Assembly: GCA_034190945.1 (NCBI GenBank)
Contig: CM067223.1
Location: 73,592,515-73,656,514 of the forward strand
From: Octodonta nipae
Lineage: Eukaryota > Arthropoda > Insecta > Coleoptera > Chrysomelidae
DNA length: 64,000 nt
Reading direction: 5' to 3'
Part shown: one piece after another, positions 11,265 through 22,607 of the stretch
How the letters are laid out: every line of letters begins with the position of its first letter
Position numbering within the stretch: the first letter of the stretch is position 1
Notes under the pieces: model-generated
What the model saw: the letters and a program-made list of their open reading frames with translations, nothing else
What the model was told of the DNA's origin: nothing
The model's database searches: none
Translations under genes and position numbers: made by a program

Positions 11265-12681
11265 ATTTATAACTGAAGATAGACCCAAATCTTACGAAAT
11301 TGTTAGTGAAGTTAACACAATTAAGTCCATTTACAGCTGTGAAGTGTGCACCTTTACGACAAAGAATAAATACAGATTGCCAAGGCATATGCTGACACAT
11401 AGAAATTTAAATAACCTTAAGGGTACCGATACCCAGTATTTAAAACAGAACTTGGGTACTAGGGCAAAATTAAGAGATATGGAAACCTTCAAGTGTTATT
11501 TTTGTTCTTATGAATCGATATATAAACGTAACTTGCAACAACATGTGTTAATTCATAAAAGTTTCAGTGAAGTTGAAACATTCAAGTGTTCAGATTGTCT
11601 CTTTGAAACGAAATACAAACACAGTTTAAAAAATCACCTTTTGATGCACAAAACTTTGAATGAATTTGAAACATTCAAATGTCCGATTTGTTCGTCTGAA
11701 CTGAAATCTAACCGACAACTGAAACAACACATTCTTACTCACGAAGATTTAAGAGATTTTAGAACATATAAATGTTTACATTGTTCATTTGAAACGATGT
11801 CAAAATATAGTTTAACGCAACATGTTTTGATCCACAAACGTTTAAATGAAGTGGAAACGTTCAAGTGTTACAATTGTTCTTTTGAAACGAAATATAAACA
11901 ACAATTGATACACCATATGATTACTCACAAAAGTATAAATGAAGTTAAAACATTTAAGTGCTCAGATTGCTCATATGTAACGAAATTTAAAAGATTATTA
12001 ATCCAACATATGCTCGTTCACAAAAGTTTAAGTGAAGTTAAAACTTTCAATTGTCCATATTGTTCATATGTGGCAAAACTTAAAACTAGTTTAACAGTTC
12101 ATCTCTTAAGTCACAAAAGTGACGTAGAAACATTTAAGTGTCAGGTTTGTCCTTACGAAACCAGATATAAACATCAATTGAAGAACCATTTTGTTGTTCA
12201 CAAAAGTGTAACAGAAGTTAAAATGTTTAAGTGCCCAGACTGTTTATTTCAAACTAAACGTCAATGTAGTTTAAGGCAACATGTTTTAAGTCACAAAAGC
12301 TTAAATGAAGTAAAAATTTTCAAATGTCTGGATTGTTCTTATCAAACCAGATATAAACAGCAACTGAGAAATCATAGTATCGTTCACAAAAATAAAACAG
12401 AAATTAAAATGTTGAAGTGTTTTCATTGTTCATTTGAAACGAAACGTAAATCTAGCATAAAACGACATGTTTTTCTCCACAAAAGTTTGAGTGAACTAGA
12501 AACCTTCAAGTGTCAGCTTTGTCCTTATCAAGCCAGATTTAAACAACTACTGAAAAAACATAGTCTTGTTCACAAAAGTAAAATAGGCGTTAAAACATTC
12601 AAATGTAGTGATTGTTCTTATGAGTCTAAATCTACTAAGTATCTGAAAAGACATGTTTTGAGTCACAAGCAAAAAATATAA
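11265..12681 (+). CDS. C2H2 zinc-finger terminal exon 1 (14 fingers)
   Basis: Last exon of a C2H2 zinc-finger protein, presumably nuclear and DNA-binding. The coding frame is open back to an in-frame ATG inside the acceptor, but TTTCTTTCAG at 11255-11264 and the paralogues indicate that the real exon begins at 11265 (phase 2) with leader FITEDRPKS. It encodes 14 tandem CX2CX12HX3H fingers, starting YSCEVCTF and ending FKCSDCSYESK...H. Linkers are not TGEKP but of the form HKSLxEVxTFKC. No BTB, ZAD or SCAN domain is in this exon; an N-terminal part must come from exons elsewhere. The reading frame is undamaged and finger sequences are diverse, in contrast to the homogenised array at 32 kb, so this is the oldest-looking and best-preserved member. 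Confidence 0.88.
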
Positions 12682-12686
12682 ATTGT

Positions 12687-13212
12687 ATGTTAAAGGATAT
12701 CGGTTTTATAGACTTAGAAAAAGCCTTCGACAACGTAATGAGAGGAAAATTATGGCATATCATGAAAAAACTAAGATATCCAAAACACGTTATAAGAGAA
12801 ATCAGAAACCTCTACTACAATACTAAAATACTAATTGATATAAACGGAAGAGAAATAGCAGAAATAATAACGAACAAAGGTCTCAGTCAAGGATGCAACT
12901 TTATTTAACATATATATTAGACATCATAAAATAATGAAATAATAAATTCAAGAAAGGAATTAAATTAGACTAAAATACCAGTTTAAATCCGCTTCTTTAT
13001 TGGGAAAACTATGGAACCCTTGGTGAATCACAGACGTATAAACACCAAAGTTTTGTCCCTAACACCAAATCTTTCCTGAGAATGGTTCTTTATGTAGATG
13101 AGAGTATTAATGACAGAATCAGAAGATGACCTGCAAATGGGAATACACAAACTGAACCAAATTTATACAGAGTACAACATGAAAATATTATATACTAAGA
13201 GCAAGTAAATAC
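12687..13212 (+). mobile_element. Decayed RTE-like non-LTR reverse transcriptase fragment
   Basis: Begins six bases after the zinc-finger stop codon. Recognisable RT pieces: FIDLEKAFDNVMRGKLW, LYYNTKILIDINGREIAE and NKGLSQGC, then, in another frame near 13105-13205, ESEDDLQMGIHKLNQIYTEY followed by NMKI. These are RT palm segments of the type found in RTE-clade and related endonuclease-bearing elements. The YADD box is not readable and several frameshifts are present, so it is inactive. The clade assignment is by remembered motif similarity only. Confidence 0.65.
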
Positions 13213-13479
13213 CCTATCAGATGTAAGACAGTGATTAGGGCTTCACACGAGACAAGAGTAGGCGAGAGTATCAAAAATCTCGCCTCGGTCTCGTCAATTC
13301 CTAAATAATTAAGTCTCGTTACCAGTTGGCTAGTCTGACTCAATTTTATATATCGATAATAAATATTATATAAAGTAAATAATAATAATAAATAATTTTT
13401 TTAAACTATCTTTATTACGCTATTGTGCAAAAATATTTTAACCAGTACTTTTGATCACGCAGTTTAACATACATTTTAT

Positions 13480-15123
13480 CTCTACAGAATAATTGGATAT
13501 ATATATCATATTTCTATATCATTTGTTCAAAAGATATTAACAAAAATATTTTTCTCCTAAACTACTGGGCGGAGAAGGTTGAAATGTGGTATCAGTGTAT
13601 TGCTTGGTGACCCGATCAGGAGTACATATTGTAAATGAAGAAACTTTGATTTTAGGGGTATTATGGGGGAAAACTAAAAGAATCGATTGTTCCACCCCCT
13701 TATCACCGAAACTATAAGAAGAAAAATTTTGTGAATTTTACCGGAAATATAAGTAGAAACCTCTACTATTGATTTTGGCGGACAAATTACAGAAATTAAA
13801 TGGAAAATATAAAATTAAAGTTAAAGATATTAACAAAAATATAAAAATGTTTACCCATTCCCCCTACCTTACTTATCTCCAAAACTAAATATAAGCCGAA
13901 AATTTGGAAAACAAATGGAGATATAGGGCCTCACCTGAGTTTTACCGGAAAAATAAGGAGAAACCCCTAATATTAATTTTGTGGGGGCCAAATTACAAAA
14001 TGAAATGGAAAACATAAAATTAAATTGTTTCTAACACATCACACAATATATAAAATACAAACTTATTTTTTCATATTTTTTAAAGAAATTATTTAAAATA
14101 TATTAAGAAAATATAAAAACATTTACTCACCTTTATCTCTGAAACTATAAGACGTAAAAATTACAAAAAATGGAGATATAAGATTACACCTGAACTTTAA
14201 TGGAAAAATAAAAATAAAGGGCAAATTACAGCATTAAATCGAAAACATAAAATTAAATTTATTTCTAAGGAATCATGTAATATATCAAATCAACGGACTC
14301 ATTATGACGAATACAAATATAAGACCTAAAAATTTGTGTTTACACGAAAAATACGAACAAATCCATAATATTAATTATAGAAAATCTGCAAATAAAAAAA
14401 ATATTTTTTAACGAATCATGCAATACATCAAATGAAAAAGTTTATTATGAGGAATACAAATATATATTTTTCATATTGTTTAGAAGATATTAACAAAACA
14501 ATATATAAAAAATAAATAATGGAAATAATTAGGGGTTCTGGGGCTCACTTGAAATTTATAAGAAATTAGTAGAAAACCCCACTATTAATTTTGGGGACAA
14601 ATTATAGAATTAAATGGAAAATAAAAATTAAATTTTCAATCGCATCATGTAATATATCAAATAAAAGACTCATTATGTGAATTACAAATATATCATATTT
14701 TTAAATCAGTTGTTTAAAAGATATTAAAAATATTAACCATCGACTAAATTCCCACTTTAGAAACTACACTATCTAAAATTGTGAAAAACATATTTTATTT
14801 GTATTTTTAAATAATTTGTCTAAAAGATTTAATAATTTATTATTTAAAACTTCACCAATTTTCGCCTTTATCTTCCAATCTACAGAGCCCAAAATTCAGA
14901 CAATTGATTATAAAAGGCTTCCCTGAAAGTTTATCAGTAAAATAAGGTTTATGTGTAGAAAATAAAAGTGTATATTTTTTATAAATTTCAAACGCTTCGT
15001 TTAAAAGATATTAGGGCAAATATAAGAAAGTGCACTCATTCCCTGCTTGTCTGAAACTGGAATATTAGAAAAAGATATGCTTTGATTCACCTACATTGTA
15101 TGTCCAACTCGCACTTGACCAAA
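13480..15123 (+). repeat. AT-rich monomer-bearing repeat element, copy 1
   Basis: Array of diverged monomers, each containing a piece like CCGAAACTATAAGA, an ACCCATTCCCC piece, ATTAATTTTGGGG and a GCATCATGTAATATATCAAA stretch. It opens with TTCTCCTAAACTACTGGGCG (13552 on) and GGTGACCCGATCAGGAGTA and ends with TCCAACTCGCACTTGACC and AAA at 15123, the same ends as the copies at 17.1-20.7 kb (inverted) and 25.2-31.0 kb. The 5' terminus with GGGTTCCGTA is missing here. No protein is encoded. It sits about 160 bp upstream of the zinc-finger exon 2 acceptor. Confidence 0.7.
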
Positions 15124-15149
15124 TTATGTTATATACACCATACCAGCGT

Positions 15150-15283
15150 AGAAGTAAGTACAACTGGATACAGGTTTGACTGTATTACTGTAATACATTT
15201 ACTGTAACTTTGTATCTCTGAATCAATAAAACAATACAAAAGCAATAAAATATTCAGCTAACAATTTCTTTCTTAATTTTTAG
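15150..15283 (+). repeat. Duplicated intron end upstream of zinc-finger exon 2
   Basis: Nearly identical to 31720-31851: both contain GGTTTGACTGTATTACTGTA, ATACATTTA(C/A)TGTAACTT, AATCAATAAAACAAT and a TTTCTTTCTTAA...AG acceptor. The duplication that made exons 2 and 3 therefore included at least 130 bp of upstream intron with the branch-point/acceptor region. Confidence 0.8.
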
Positions 15284-16013
15284 ATTTTCAGATCAAGAAC
15301 AGATAAGCGATAAACAAATAAACACTGTAGCCCCCTTCGTGGAAACAAAATGGAAAATGAACAATTCTAAGCACAGTCGGAATCACAAAACTGTAAGAAA
15401 GAACGATGCTCTATTCAAATGCGCCTTCTGTCATTTTGAAACGAAGCAAACGGGAAGTTTAAAAAATCATATTTTAAAACATGTCAATTTATCTAATATT
15501 AGGACATTCAAATGTGCCGAATGTCCTTTTGAAACGAAACATAGAAAGAGCTTACAAACACATGTTTTGGAACACAAGAGTTTAAACGACGTTCATTTAT
15601 TCAAGTGTGCTGAATGTGGATATGAAACGATAAAAAAGGAGTACTTAAAACAGCATGTCTTAAAACATAAACGTTTATATGATGTTAATACATTCAAATG
15701 CGTCGAATGTAATTTTGTAACGAAACATAGAAGGAGCCTATACACACATGTTGTAAAGCACAGAAATTTAAGCGAAGTTCATACATTTAAGTGTGCTGAA
15801 TGTTCTTATGAAACGAAACGTAAGCAGGGCTTAAGAAAACATGTTTTAACACACAAACAAGTTAATTCTTTCAAATGTGCCGAATGTCCTTTTGAAACAA
15901 AAGTAAAGCAAGCTTTAAATAATCATCTTTTAAAACACAAAAGATTAAATAATGTTAATAACACAAATCCTACAAAGGCCCTTATGAAAAGAAACAATAA
16001 AAAAACATTTTAA
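15284..16013 (+). CDS. C2H2 zinc-finger terminal exon 2 (6 fingers)
   Basis: Starts after TTTTTAG (AG at 15282-15283) in phase 2 with leader FSDQEQISDKQINTVAPF, then ETKWKMN; the first ATG (15339) is internal to this leader, so an ATG start is unlikely. It encodes six CX2CX12HX3H fingers (first FKCAFCHFETKQ, last FKCAECPFETKV) with linkers of the form HKxLxxVxTFKC. The tail LNNVNNTNPTKALMKRN is homologous to the tail at 40381-40443, showing that this is the true 3' end of the exon type. Frame intact. Probably nuclear DNA-binding; target unknown. Leader and linker class match the exons at 31852 and 51210. Confidence 0.88.
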
Positions 16014-16145
16014 TAAAATAAAAGCTATAGTAAAGATGACATGTTTAATTTGTTGAATGTCATTACCAAAAAAACAAAACGGGAATTAAAAAAAACATTT
16101 TAAGTTCATAATGTTAACACATTTGAATGTAAAAAAGGACATGTT
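16014..16145 (+). pseudogene. Decayed zinc-finger tail after exon 2
   Basis: Finger-like remnants in shifting frames (AAAGATGACATGTTTAATTT, then TGTTGAATGTCATTACC and GGGAATTAAAAAAAACATTT) matching the stretch after 40443. This was once coding or shares 3' UTR ancestry with exon 3. Confidence 0.5.
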
Positions 16146-16479
16146 TGAAACATTCAGCTAAATCACAACACATACACTTATAGAATATAAAGTCCCATAT
16201 TAAAGAGTTGCCAAGAGTTTGTATTGACGGGAGATGGAATTAATTTTATTTCCAATTTCAGAAATACCAAATTGAAGTGTCATACGACATTTATGCGCAC
16301 AATGCATTTCTGATAATGTAAATATATCGAGAATAGTATGTAGAAAGGCCAGAAACAGGTTACACAGTTATTTTAAAGTTTATTTTCTTTAATTGTACAT
16401 TTCGTTTTTTACTAAAATAGCTAAGAAAAAGTACTAACATTAAACTTACTTGATACTTAAAATATCTATATATAAATAG
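16146..16479. other. Non-coding stretch
   Basis: No supported feature beyond AT-rich sequence. Confidence 0.35.
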
Positions 16480-16795
16480 GCAAAGACAAAACGGTTAGGT
16501 ATCATTTTCTCTCCTCTGTCTCTCAACCGATTTTCTTAATTTTTGTTTTGTTTAGTAGCAATTGACGAACTTCAGTGCACAATGCTAAAATTTATTTATA
16601 ATATTGGTTCATTCATTAAATAAAATATAATAATAATAAAAAACATTATTTACGTCGATAGTGTCAATGCCAACAGATAACAGTTACAGTGTCGCCATGA
16701 TGAGTTGACGAATTAAATTAAACTAAAAAGTAACAAATTTTGACCCGTTCCTAAAGTTATTCTACATCGTCATACTCATATACGTAGTATTAAGT
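16480..16795 (-). repeat. Interspersed repeat, copy A
   Basis: The reverse complement matches 58305-58655, and its larger part also matches 24295-24540 (direct). Shared pieces are GACAGTATGGACGTAAATAA, CTGAAGGTCGTCA and GGTACCTAACCGTTT. The three copies carry no coding sequence and look like a short non-autonomous element or SINE-like repeat. Confidence 0.65.
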
Positions 16796-17132
16796 ATATA
16801 GTTATTCTATTATTATTATTAAATATAAAAACACAACTTTAAAGATGTCGTCGGTCGGTAGGCATGTGTGCTAAGCTCACTCGTTCCATAATTTTATTAT
16901 TAAGTCTAAGCTAGTTAAGTGCGAGTTTGTTAACAAAGTTTTCATTTTCTGTTTGTGTAGATTAAAGATATTTAAGGTAATAAATGATTGAAGCAATTTA
17001 TTTTGTATTTCTGTTGTTTAGTAACCATCCTTGCCCTATTATCATCATCAGAGACAGTAATGTTAACTCAGTGGAGATACTTAATTTGTTAAAGTTTTAA
17101 TTCCGAACACATATTAATCAATTAAATAATAA
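16796..17132 (+). repeat. Duplicated block alpha, left part
   Basis: From about 16860 this matches 58830-58990 (TTAAGTNTAAGCTAGTTAAG, TGTGTAGATTAAAG) and, from 17047, 59705-59790 (GACAGTAATGTTAACTCA, ACATATTAATCAATTAAA). In the paralogue the sequence continues directly into what is found here at 20657, so 17133-20650 is an insertion. It ends in the left target duplication TAATAA (17127-17132). Confidence 0.7.
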
Positions 17133-17934
17133 TTTGGTCAAGTGTGAGTTGCACTCGCATACTAAGGATTCCGTAGCACCTTCAGGATTCTAATATTCCA
17201 GTTTCAGACAAGCAGGGAAGGAGTGCATTTTCTTATATTTACCCTAACTTTTAAACAAAGCTTTTTAAATTTATAAAAAATATACACTTTTATTTTCCAT
17301 TCATAGACTTTTTATTTTATCGGCTACATGATTCGCTTGATTTATATAAAAATATGTACTTAATTTTCAAATTTGGCCCCAAAATGAACATTAAGAGTTT
17401 TTTTACTAATAAACTTTCAAGGAAGCCTTTTATAATCTACTATTTGAATTTTGGGCTCTGTAGATTGGAAGATAAATGAGAAAATAAGTCAAGTTTTAAA
17501 TAATAAATCATTAAATCTTTTAAACAAATTATTTAAAAATACAAGTAAAATATATTTTTCAAAATTTTAGATATTGTAGTTTTTAAAGTGGTTAAGTCGA
17601 TGTTTAATATTTCTGTTAATATCTTTTAAACAAATGATTTAAAAATATGATATATTTGTAATTCACATAATGAGCCTTTTATTTGATATATTACATGATG
17701 CGTTTGGAAATTTAATTTTTATTTTCCATTTAATTCTATTTGTCCACGAAATTAATATTAGGGTTTTCTACTAATTTTTCTTATAAATTTCAAGTGAACC
17801 CCAGTACCACTAATTATTTTCCATTATTTGTGTTGTATGGTTTCGGAAATAAAGCGGGAAATGAGATTTTTTTATATTGTTTTGTTAATATCTGTCAGTG
17901 TATTGAACCTAATAGATGCCGGTGACATCTACCG

Positions 17935-18175
17935 TCGATTGAGTTATTTAAGTATATGAAGGCATACTATGCTATAACATATACCATACTCTTGACAGGT
18001 GGTTCGAGTGTTTTATATAAAAACACGTAAGTAAATATATATACAGATATATATCCACATATTTAGAACTATTTCATTCAACGTATAACAGCCGTTTCGA
18101 ATCAGGAGTTCTCGTCAGATACGCTTCCTTGAATGACAAGTTCTAAAGTGAAATAGTGAAAGTATTGTATGATGC
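17935..18175. repeat. Foreign segment inside AT-rich element copy 2
   Basis: About 240 bp that does not follow the monomer pattern (ACGTATAACAGCCGTTTCGA, GACAAGTTCTAAAGTGAAAT and neighbouring bases) interrupts the array. CGTTTCGAATC...TCTCGTCAGATACG resembles the UTR style of Penelope-type repeats. Exact borders and identity are not established. Confidence 0.35.
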
Positions 18176-19268
18176 GTTAAAATATTTTGTTTATTTTCAG
18201 TTTAATTCTATAATTTGGCCCCAAAATTAATACTATGGGTTTCTTCGTATTTTTCGTGTAAACACAAATTTTTAGGTCTTATAGTTTGGTGGAATAAAGG
18301 GGGAATGGGTAATTATTTTATATTTTTGTTAATATATTTTAAAATACTGATTTTAAAAATAACAAAAAAATATGTTTGTATTCTTCATAATTAGTCCTTT
18401 GATTTGATATGTTACATGATGCGTTAGAAATAATTTTAATTTTGTGTTTTCGATTTAATGCTGTAATTTGCCATTTATTTTTATTTTTCGATTAAAGTTC
18501 AGGTGTAATCTTAAATCTCTATTTTTTTGTAATATTTACGTCTTATAGTTTCGGAGATAAAGGTGAGTAAATGTTTTTATATCTTCTTAGTATCTTTTAA
18601 ATAATTTCTTTAAAAAAATATGAAAAAAATATGTTTGTATTTGTCATAATGAGCCCTTTGATTTTATATATTGTGTGATGCGTTAGAAACAATTTTAATT
18701 TTATATTTTTTGTAATTGTAATTAATTTTAATATTAGGGGTTTCTCCTTATTTTTCCGGTAAAACTTTTTCAAAATTTTACGGCTTATAGTTTCGGAGAT
18801 AAGGTAGGGGGAATGGGTAAACATTTTTATATTTTTGTTAATATCTTTAAAATAATTTATTTTAAAAAATGTGAAAAATATATATTTGTTTTCGCCATAA
18901 GCCCTTTCATGTGATGTATTACACGATGTGTTAGAAACAACTTTAATTTTATATTTTCCATTTAATTCTGTAATTTGTCCGCCAAAATTAATAGCAGAGG
19001 TTTCTACTTATTTTTCCAGTAAAAATCAGGTGACGCCCCATACCTCTAATTTTTTTTCAAAATTGTACTTCTTATAGTTTCGCTGATAAGGGGTACTCCT
19101 AAAATCAAAATTTCTTCATTTACGATTTGTACTCCTGATCGGGTCACCAAACTATACACTGATACCACATTTCAACCTCTTCCGTCCAGTAGTTTAGGAG
19201 AAAATTGCTGTGATGTGAAAGAGGGAGAAATCAGGAGTGACATTATAAGGGTATCCGTATATTGTATA

Positions 19269-20638
19269 CAGTGATGGGCAAATGTATTGAACCAAGCAAA
19301 TATCTCTAGAAATATTAGAGATATCAAAATGAAATTTGGAAGGTGGATACTGCAGTAGATGTCGATTTTAAAATTTGCAATGAAACACCCTGTATAGTAT
19401 TTTAGTTTCTGATGAAACATTTTATTGCGAATACAAAAATATCGCGTTTGATATTGTTTACTTCAATACCTACCGAGATATTAACAAAAAAGTAATTAAG
19501 AAAAGGTAAAATCTAATATCCATTAAAGAAATACATAATCATAATTATTAACTAAATCAATGTGATTTTCAAAACATTGAAATTTAACTAAACTTAATGT
19601 ATTAGATGTTCAAACTGAGCACCGTTTACTTCTTGATAATAAGCAAGTCGGTTTTTAAATTCTCTAGTAACACTAGCTATTACTTCTGGTGTAATTCTCT
19701 GGATGTCTTGAGTTATTCTTGCAGCTAATTCTTGCAAATTATTTGGTCTATCAACATAAACCTTAGACTTTAAGTAACCCCACAGAAAACAGTCTAGTAG
19801 ATTAAGGTCGGGACTTCGTGGAGGCCATTCATAAGTACCCCTTCTTCCAATCCATCTGTGATGAAATGCCCTATCTAAATGGTCTCGAACTATGCGAGCG
19901 TAATGGGGTGGGGTTCCATCCTGCTAAAACAGGATATTTGTGTATTCGGATGAACAATGTTAAAAAGGTCACAAACTTCTTGATGCGTCCTTTTCCTCTC
20001 CCCATACCCAATCATCATTAATATTTCTATTCTTTCTCTTTCACTTAATTCGGCCATTTTACGATCAAATTAAAACAATACAATATTTTTACGTTCAAAT
20101 AAAAAAAACTAATAACTTATTTTGACAACTATTGTCACTTCTGCAATGAATTTCATGGACTACTAAACTTGATTCAGATTTAATTTGCGCCTGATTTAAA
20201 CAAACGCACGTGTATTCGACTATGGAACAAGCAGTGCTGTTGGCTGTGGCTGTATAATCCCACCGATTGGCCAATAGAAATACAAATCCTTACCGAGCGG
20301 TTTGTTTATATCGGGCGTAAATGAAATCTGAACCGAGTTTAGCTACCATCGAATTTTTCCTTTCATTAATTACTTTTCTGTTAATATCTCGGTAGGTATA
20401 GAAGTAAACAATATCAAACCCGATATATTCGCAATAAAATGTTTCAAATACTATACAGGGTGTTTCATTGCAAATTTTAAAATCGACATTACTTCCGGTA
20501 AAACAGGAAGTTCAAAATTGTAAAAAAAATTAGAAACAAATAGGCAATCTACTGCAGTATCCACCTTCCAAATTTCATTTTGATATCTCTAATAATTCCA
20601 GAGACATTTACTTGGTTCCACACATTTGCCTATTACTG
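19269..20638 (-). mobile_element. Internally deleted DD41D mariner-like transposon, nested
   Basis: Flanked by TA and bounded by long terminal inverted repeats (about 230 bp) that start CAGTGATGGGCAAATG. Transposase sequence is on the minus strand, with ATG at 20057-20055 (MAELSERERIEILMMIGYGE). Compared with the sister copy at 52.2-54.1 kb, about 600 bp of the catalytic domain is missing and replaced by a few filler bases near 19925-19935, so it is a non-autonomous deletion derivative. It inserted at a TA inside the palindromic end of AT-rich element copy 2, leaving CCGTATATTGTA on one side and TACGGAACCC on the other. Confidence 0.8.
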
Positions 20639-20650
20639 TATACGGAACCC

Positions 20651-21159
20651 TAATAAACAGCGGTGAGATGGTAAAAAGAATAAATCTCTGCCATTAATTA
20701 ATTAAAACCAAGAATTCGAAGCAGGATAATTCCTGTTTATCAACAGTGGTAAAAAAATTGCGGCGGGTACTAGGAGTAAAATGCTTTGGCCAACATAATA
20801 GACTTCTAGTCAAATATGTGCTTATGTATAGTTAATCTTTTCATTGTTAAATCTTAGTACTGCATTCATTTTGGTGTTAACATTCGCATGTGATGTTTGA
20901 TTAATAAAATATACTTTTTAATATTTCTAAAATGAATTTGTGTTTTTTAAGAATTAATTTTGGGAGACGAAAACATAATTCGGTCGACTGGTCAACGTAG
21001 CGTTCTTATCAAATGTGACGAAGGGCAGCCTTAAGGAAAATGCAAAACAAAGCGGTCGCTGAGCTCTCGGATAACTGCACAATTGAAGTTACCAAAATAA
21101 TCAATCCTGAAGTGGTTATTGTTGGTTGTATCCAGTAAGTAAATATGGAGGGAGCCTTA
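20651..21159 (+). repeat. Duplicated block alpha, right part
   Basis: Matches 59787-60112 and then 63868-64000: shared pieces include TTAATATTTCTAAAAT, TGTTTTTTAAGAATTA, TTGGTCGACT/TTCGGTCGACT and ATGCAAAACAAAGCGGTCG. Its end (GGAGGGAGCCTTA) also matches 40996-41008. No gene recognised. Confidence 0.7.
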
Positions 21160-21333
21160 GGCTACCCGCACACTGGTAACTTTTGTCAAGCAACTTTTTA
21201 ATCACAAAAATAGAACACGTTATTTTATGACAACCCGCACACAGGCGATTATTTAGTTGCGGCAACTAGAAAATTCCAACACGTTCGATATTCCTAGCGA
21301 TACAATTGTTGCCGGCAAAATAGAACGCACATA

Positions 21334-22607
21334 CGAGGGCTGCCTTTTATATTTCGGGATTAGAGAACAAAAACAAATATTAATCATCGAAAATCGCTTT
21401 ATTGTTTTTCAAAATATTCCCCATGAAGATCCATGAACACTTTTGCATGCGTTTGAACCAATTGTCGAAGCACTTTTTCCACTCTGATTGAGGTATCTCC
21501 AAAACATGCATTCTGAACGCAGCAACCGCTTCTTCAGGTGTCGAAAAACGTTGACCTCTCATTTTGTTTTTTACGTACGGGAATAAAAAGAAGTCATTTG
21601 GTGACAAGTCAGGATTATACGGCGGATGACTCATCAAATCGATGTTTTGAGTGGTCAAAAATGCAGTTGTTTGAGCCGATGTGTGAGAGCTCGCATTGTC
21701 GTGGTGAAGAGTGATCCGTCTTCGGCGGTTGGTTTTCCTCATTTCTTGGAAGACAACTGGCAAACAAATGGCAGTGTACCACTCAGAATTGACTGTTCTG
21801 CGTTGTTCTGATAGTAAGGTTGCGACATGTCCAGTTTTTTCGAAAAAACAGGCGATCATTTGCTTGGAAGTGCTTCGTGCGGGAACAACTTTTGTTGGAT
21901 TCGGCTCATCTTGAAACACCCATACAGTCGACTGCTGTTTACTTTCGGGCTCACACGTGTAAATCCACGATTCATCACCTGTCACTATGTCATAAACGTG
22001 TTTTGAAGCACCGCGATCGTATTTTTTGAGCTTTTCTTTCAACCAATCGACACGAGTCTTTTTTTGAACGATTGACAAATTGTGTGGGATCCAACGCGAA
22101 CAAATTTTTTTGACATTCAAATGTTTATGCAATATTGAATGTATGCTGGTCCCACTAATGTGTAAGGTTGACTCAATCTCACGATAGGTCACTTGACGAT
22201 CTTGCAATATCAGTTTGCGCACAGCATCAATGGTTTTTGGACGACCTTCACGAAATTCGTCTTGGAGTGAACTACGACCTCGATTGAATTCACCAAACCA
22301 TCGATAAACAGTGGTCCTTGATGGAGTTTCATAGCCAAAAATTAAATTAAGTTCATCCATGCACTCTTGTTGACTTAATCCACGTCGAAAGTTGTAAAAA
22401 ATAATCGCCCGAAAATGTTCACGATTTAATCCCATTTTTTGGCCGAGATGAATCCTTTAAGTTACTGTAAACAACACATAGCGCTCGTATGTCAAAACGT
22501 TCTGAGTACGTATAACCTCAAAAATGTCGAGCTTTACGATAGAGCTGTCAGTTGTCAGATTGCAACACTAGGGTTGTCCAATCCCGAAATATAAAAGGCA
22601 GCCCTCG
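21334..22607 (-). mobile_element. Mariner transposon, apparently full length
   Basis: 1,274 bp element with inverted repeats of about 30 bp beginning CGAGGGCTGCCTTTTATATT and flanked by TA (21332-21333 and 22608-22609). It carries one uninterrupted transposase frame on the minus strand. It is inserted in the middle of a Harbinger-like MITE and is therefore younger than it. Its higher GC relative to surroundings suits recent arrival. Confidence 0.93.
21380..22435 (-). CDS. Mariner transposase (DD34D), 351 aa
   Basis: Cut-and-paste transposase that binds the terminal repeats and moves the element into TA sites. The N-terminal paired-like helix-turn-helix region (residues 1-110) includes GLSQQECMDELN and TVYRWFGEFNRG. 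The linker motif RWIPHNL (114-120) corresponds to the WVPHEL interaction motif. Catalytic Asp are at 154 (VTGDESW), 246 (LHHDNASSH) and 281 (YNPDLSPNDFF), giving the DD34D spacing of mariners. No stop or frameshift interrupts it. Two oddities versus related mariners as I remember them: a few residues appear missing around 67-69 (GRPKTIDAV), and the last ~18 residues (after MQKC) read in a shifted frame, ending KAIFDD. It may be functional or recently disabled. Plus-strand frames across it are antisense shadows. Confidence 0.93.
   Translation of the reverse strand: MGLNREHFRAIIFYNFRRGLSQQECMDELNLIFGYETPSRTTVYRWFGEFNRGRSSLQDEFREGRPKTIDAVRKLILQDRQVTYREIESTLHISGTSIHSILHKHLNVKKICSRWIPHNLSIVQKKTRVDWLKEKLKKYDRGASKHVYDIVTGDESWIYTCEPESKQQSTVWVFQDEPNPTKVVPARSTSKQMIACFFEKTGHVATLLSEQRRTVNSEWYTAICLPVVFQEMRKTNRRRRITLHHDNASSHTSAQTTAFLTTQNIDLMSHPPYNPDLSPNDFFLFPYVKNKMRGQRFSTPEEAVAAFRMHVLEIPQSEWKKCFDNWFKRMQKCSWIFMGNILKNNKAIFDD

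Larger units (their letters stand above)
17133..20650 (-). mobile_element. AT-rich monomer-bearing element, copy 2, full-length, with nested mariner relative
   Basis: Inverted relative to copies 1 and 3. It begins TTTGGTCAAGTG...GAGTTGCACTCGCA and ends with the complement of GGGTTCCGTA (TACGGAACCC at 20641-20650). It is flanked by TAATAA on both sides, and the paralogous block at 59781-59797 is an empty site (TAAATAATAAACAG). The interior is four or more diverged monomers of about 240-290 bp, each with TTATAGTTTCGGAGATAA. The ends recall a repeat widespread in insect genomes whose terminus reads TACGGAACCC...GACTCGCACTTG (remembered, not searched). No transposase is encoded, so it must move in trans if at all. 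Confidence 0.75.

Noticed and set aside
12687..12908. Extension of zinc-finger exon 1 into the following open frame
   Set aside because: The frame encodes a reverse transcriptase fragment and is separated by the exon 1 stop codon.
13215..13330. CTCGCC/CTCGTC-rich stretch after the RTE relic as a possible tRNA or SINE head
   Set aside because: No A/B box pair or cloverleaf could be drawn.
18597..19420. Minus-strand open frames of 75 and 82 residues
   Set aside because: Low-complexity Ile/Lys/Phe translations of the AT-rich monomer array and of an inverted repeat; not coding.
21626..22029. Plus-strand open frames of 61-69 residues across the mariner
   Set aside because: They are antisense to the intact transposase and have no domain of their own.
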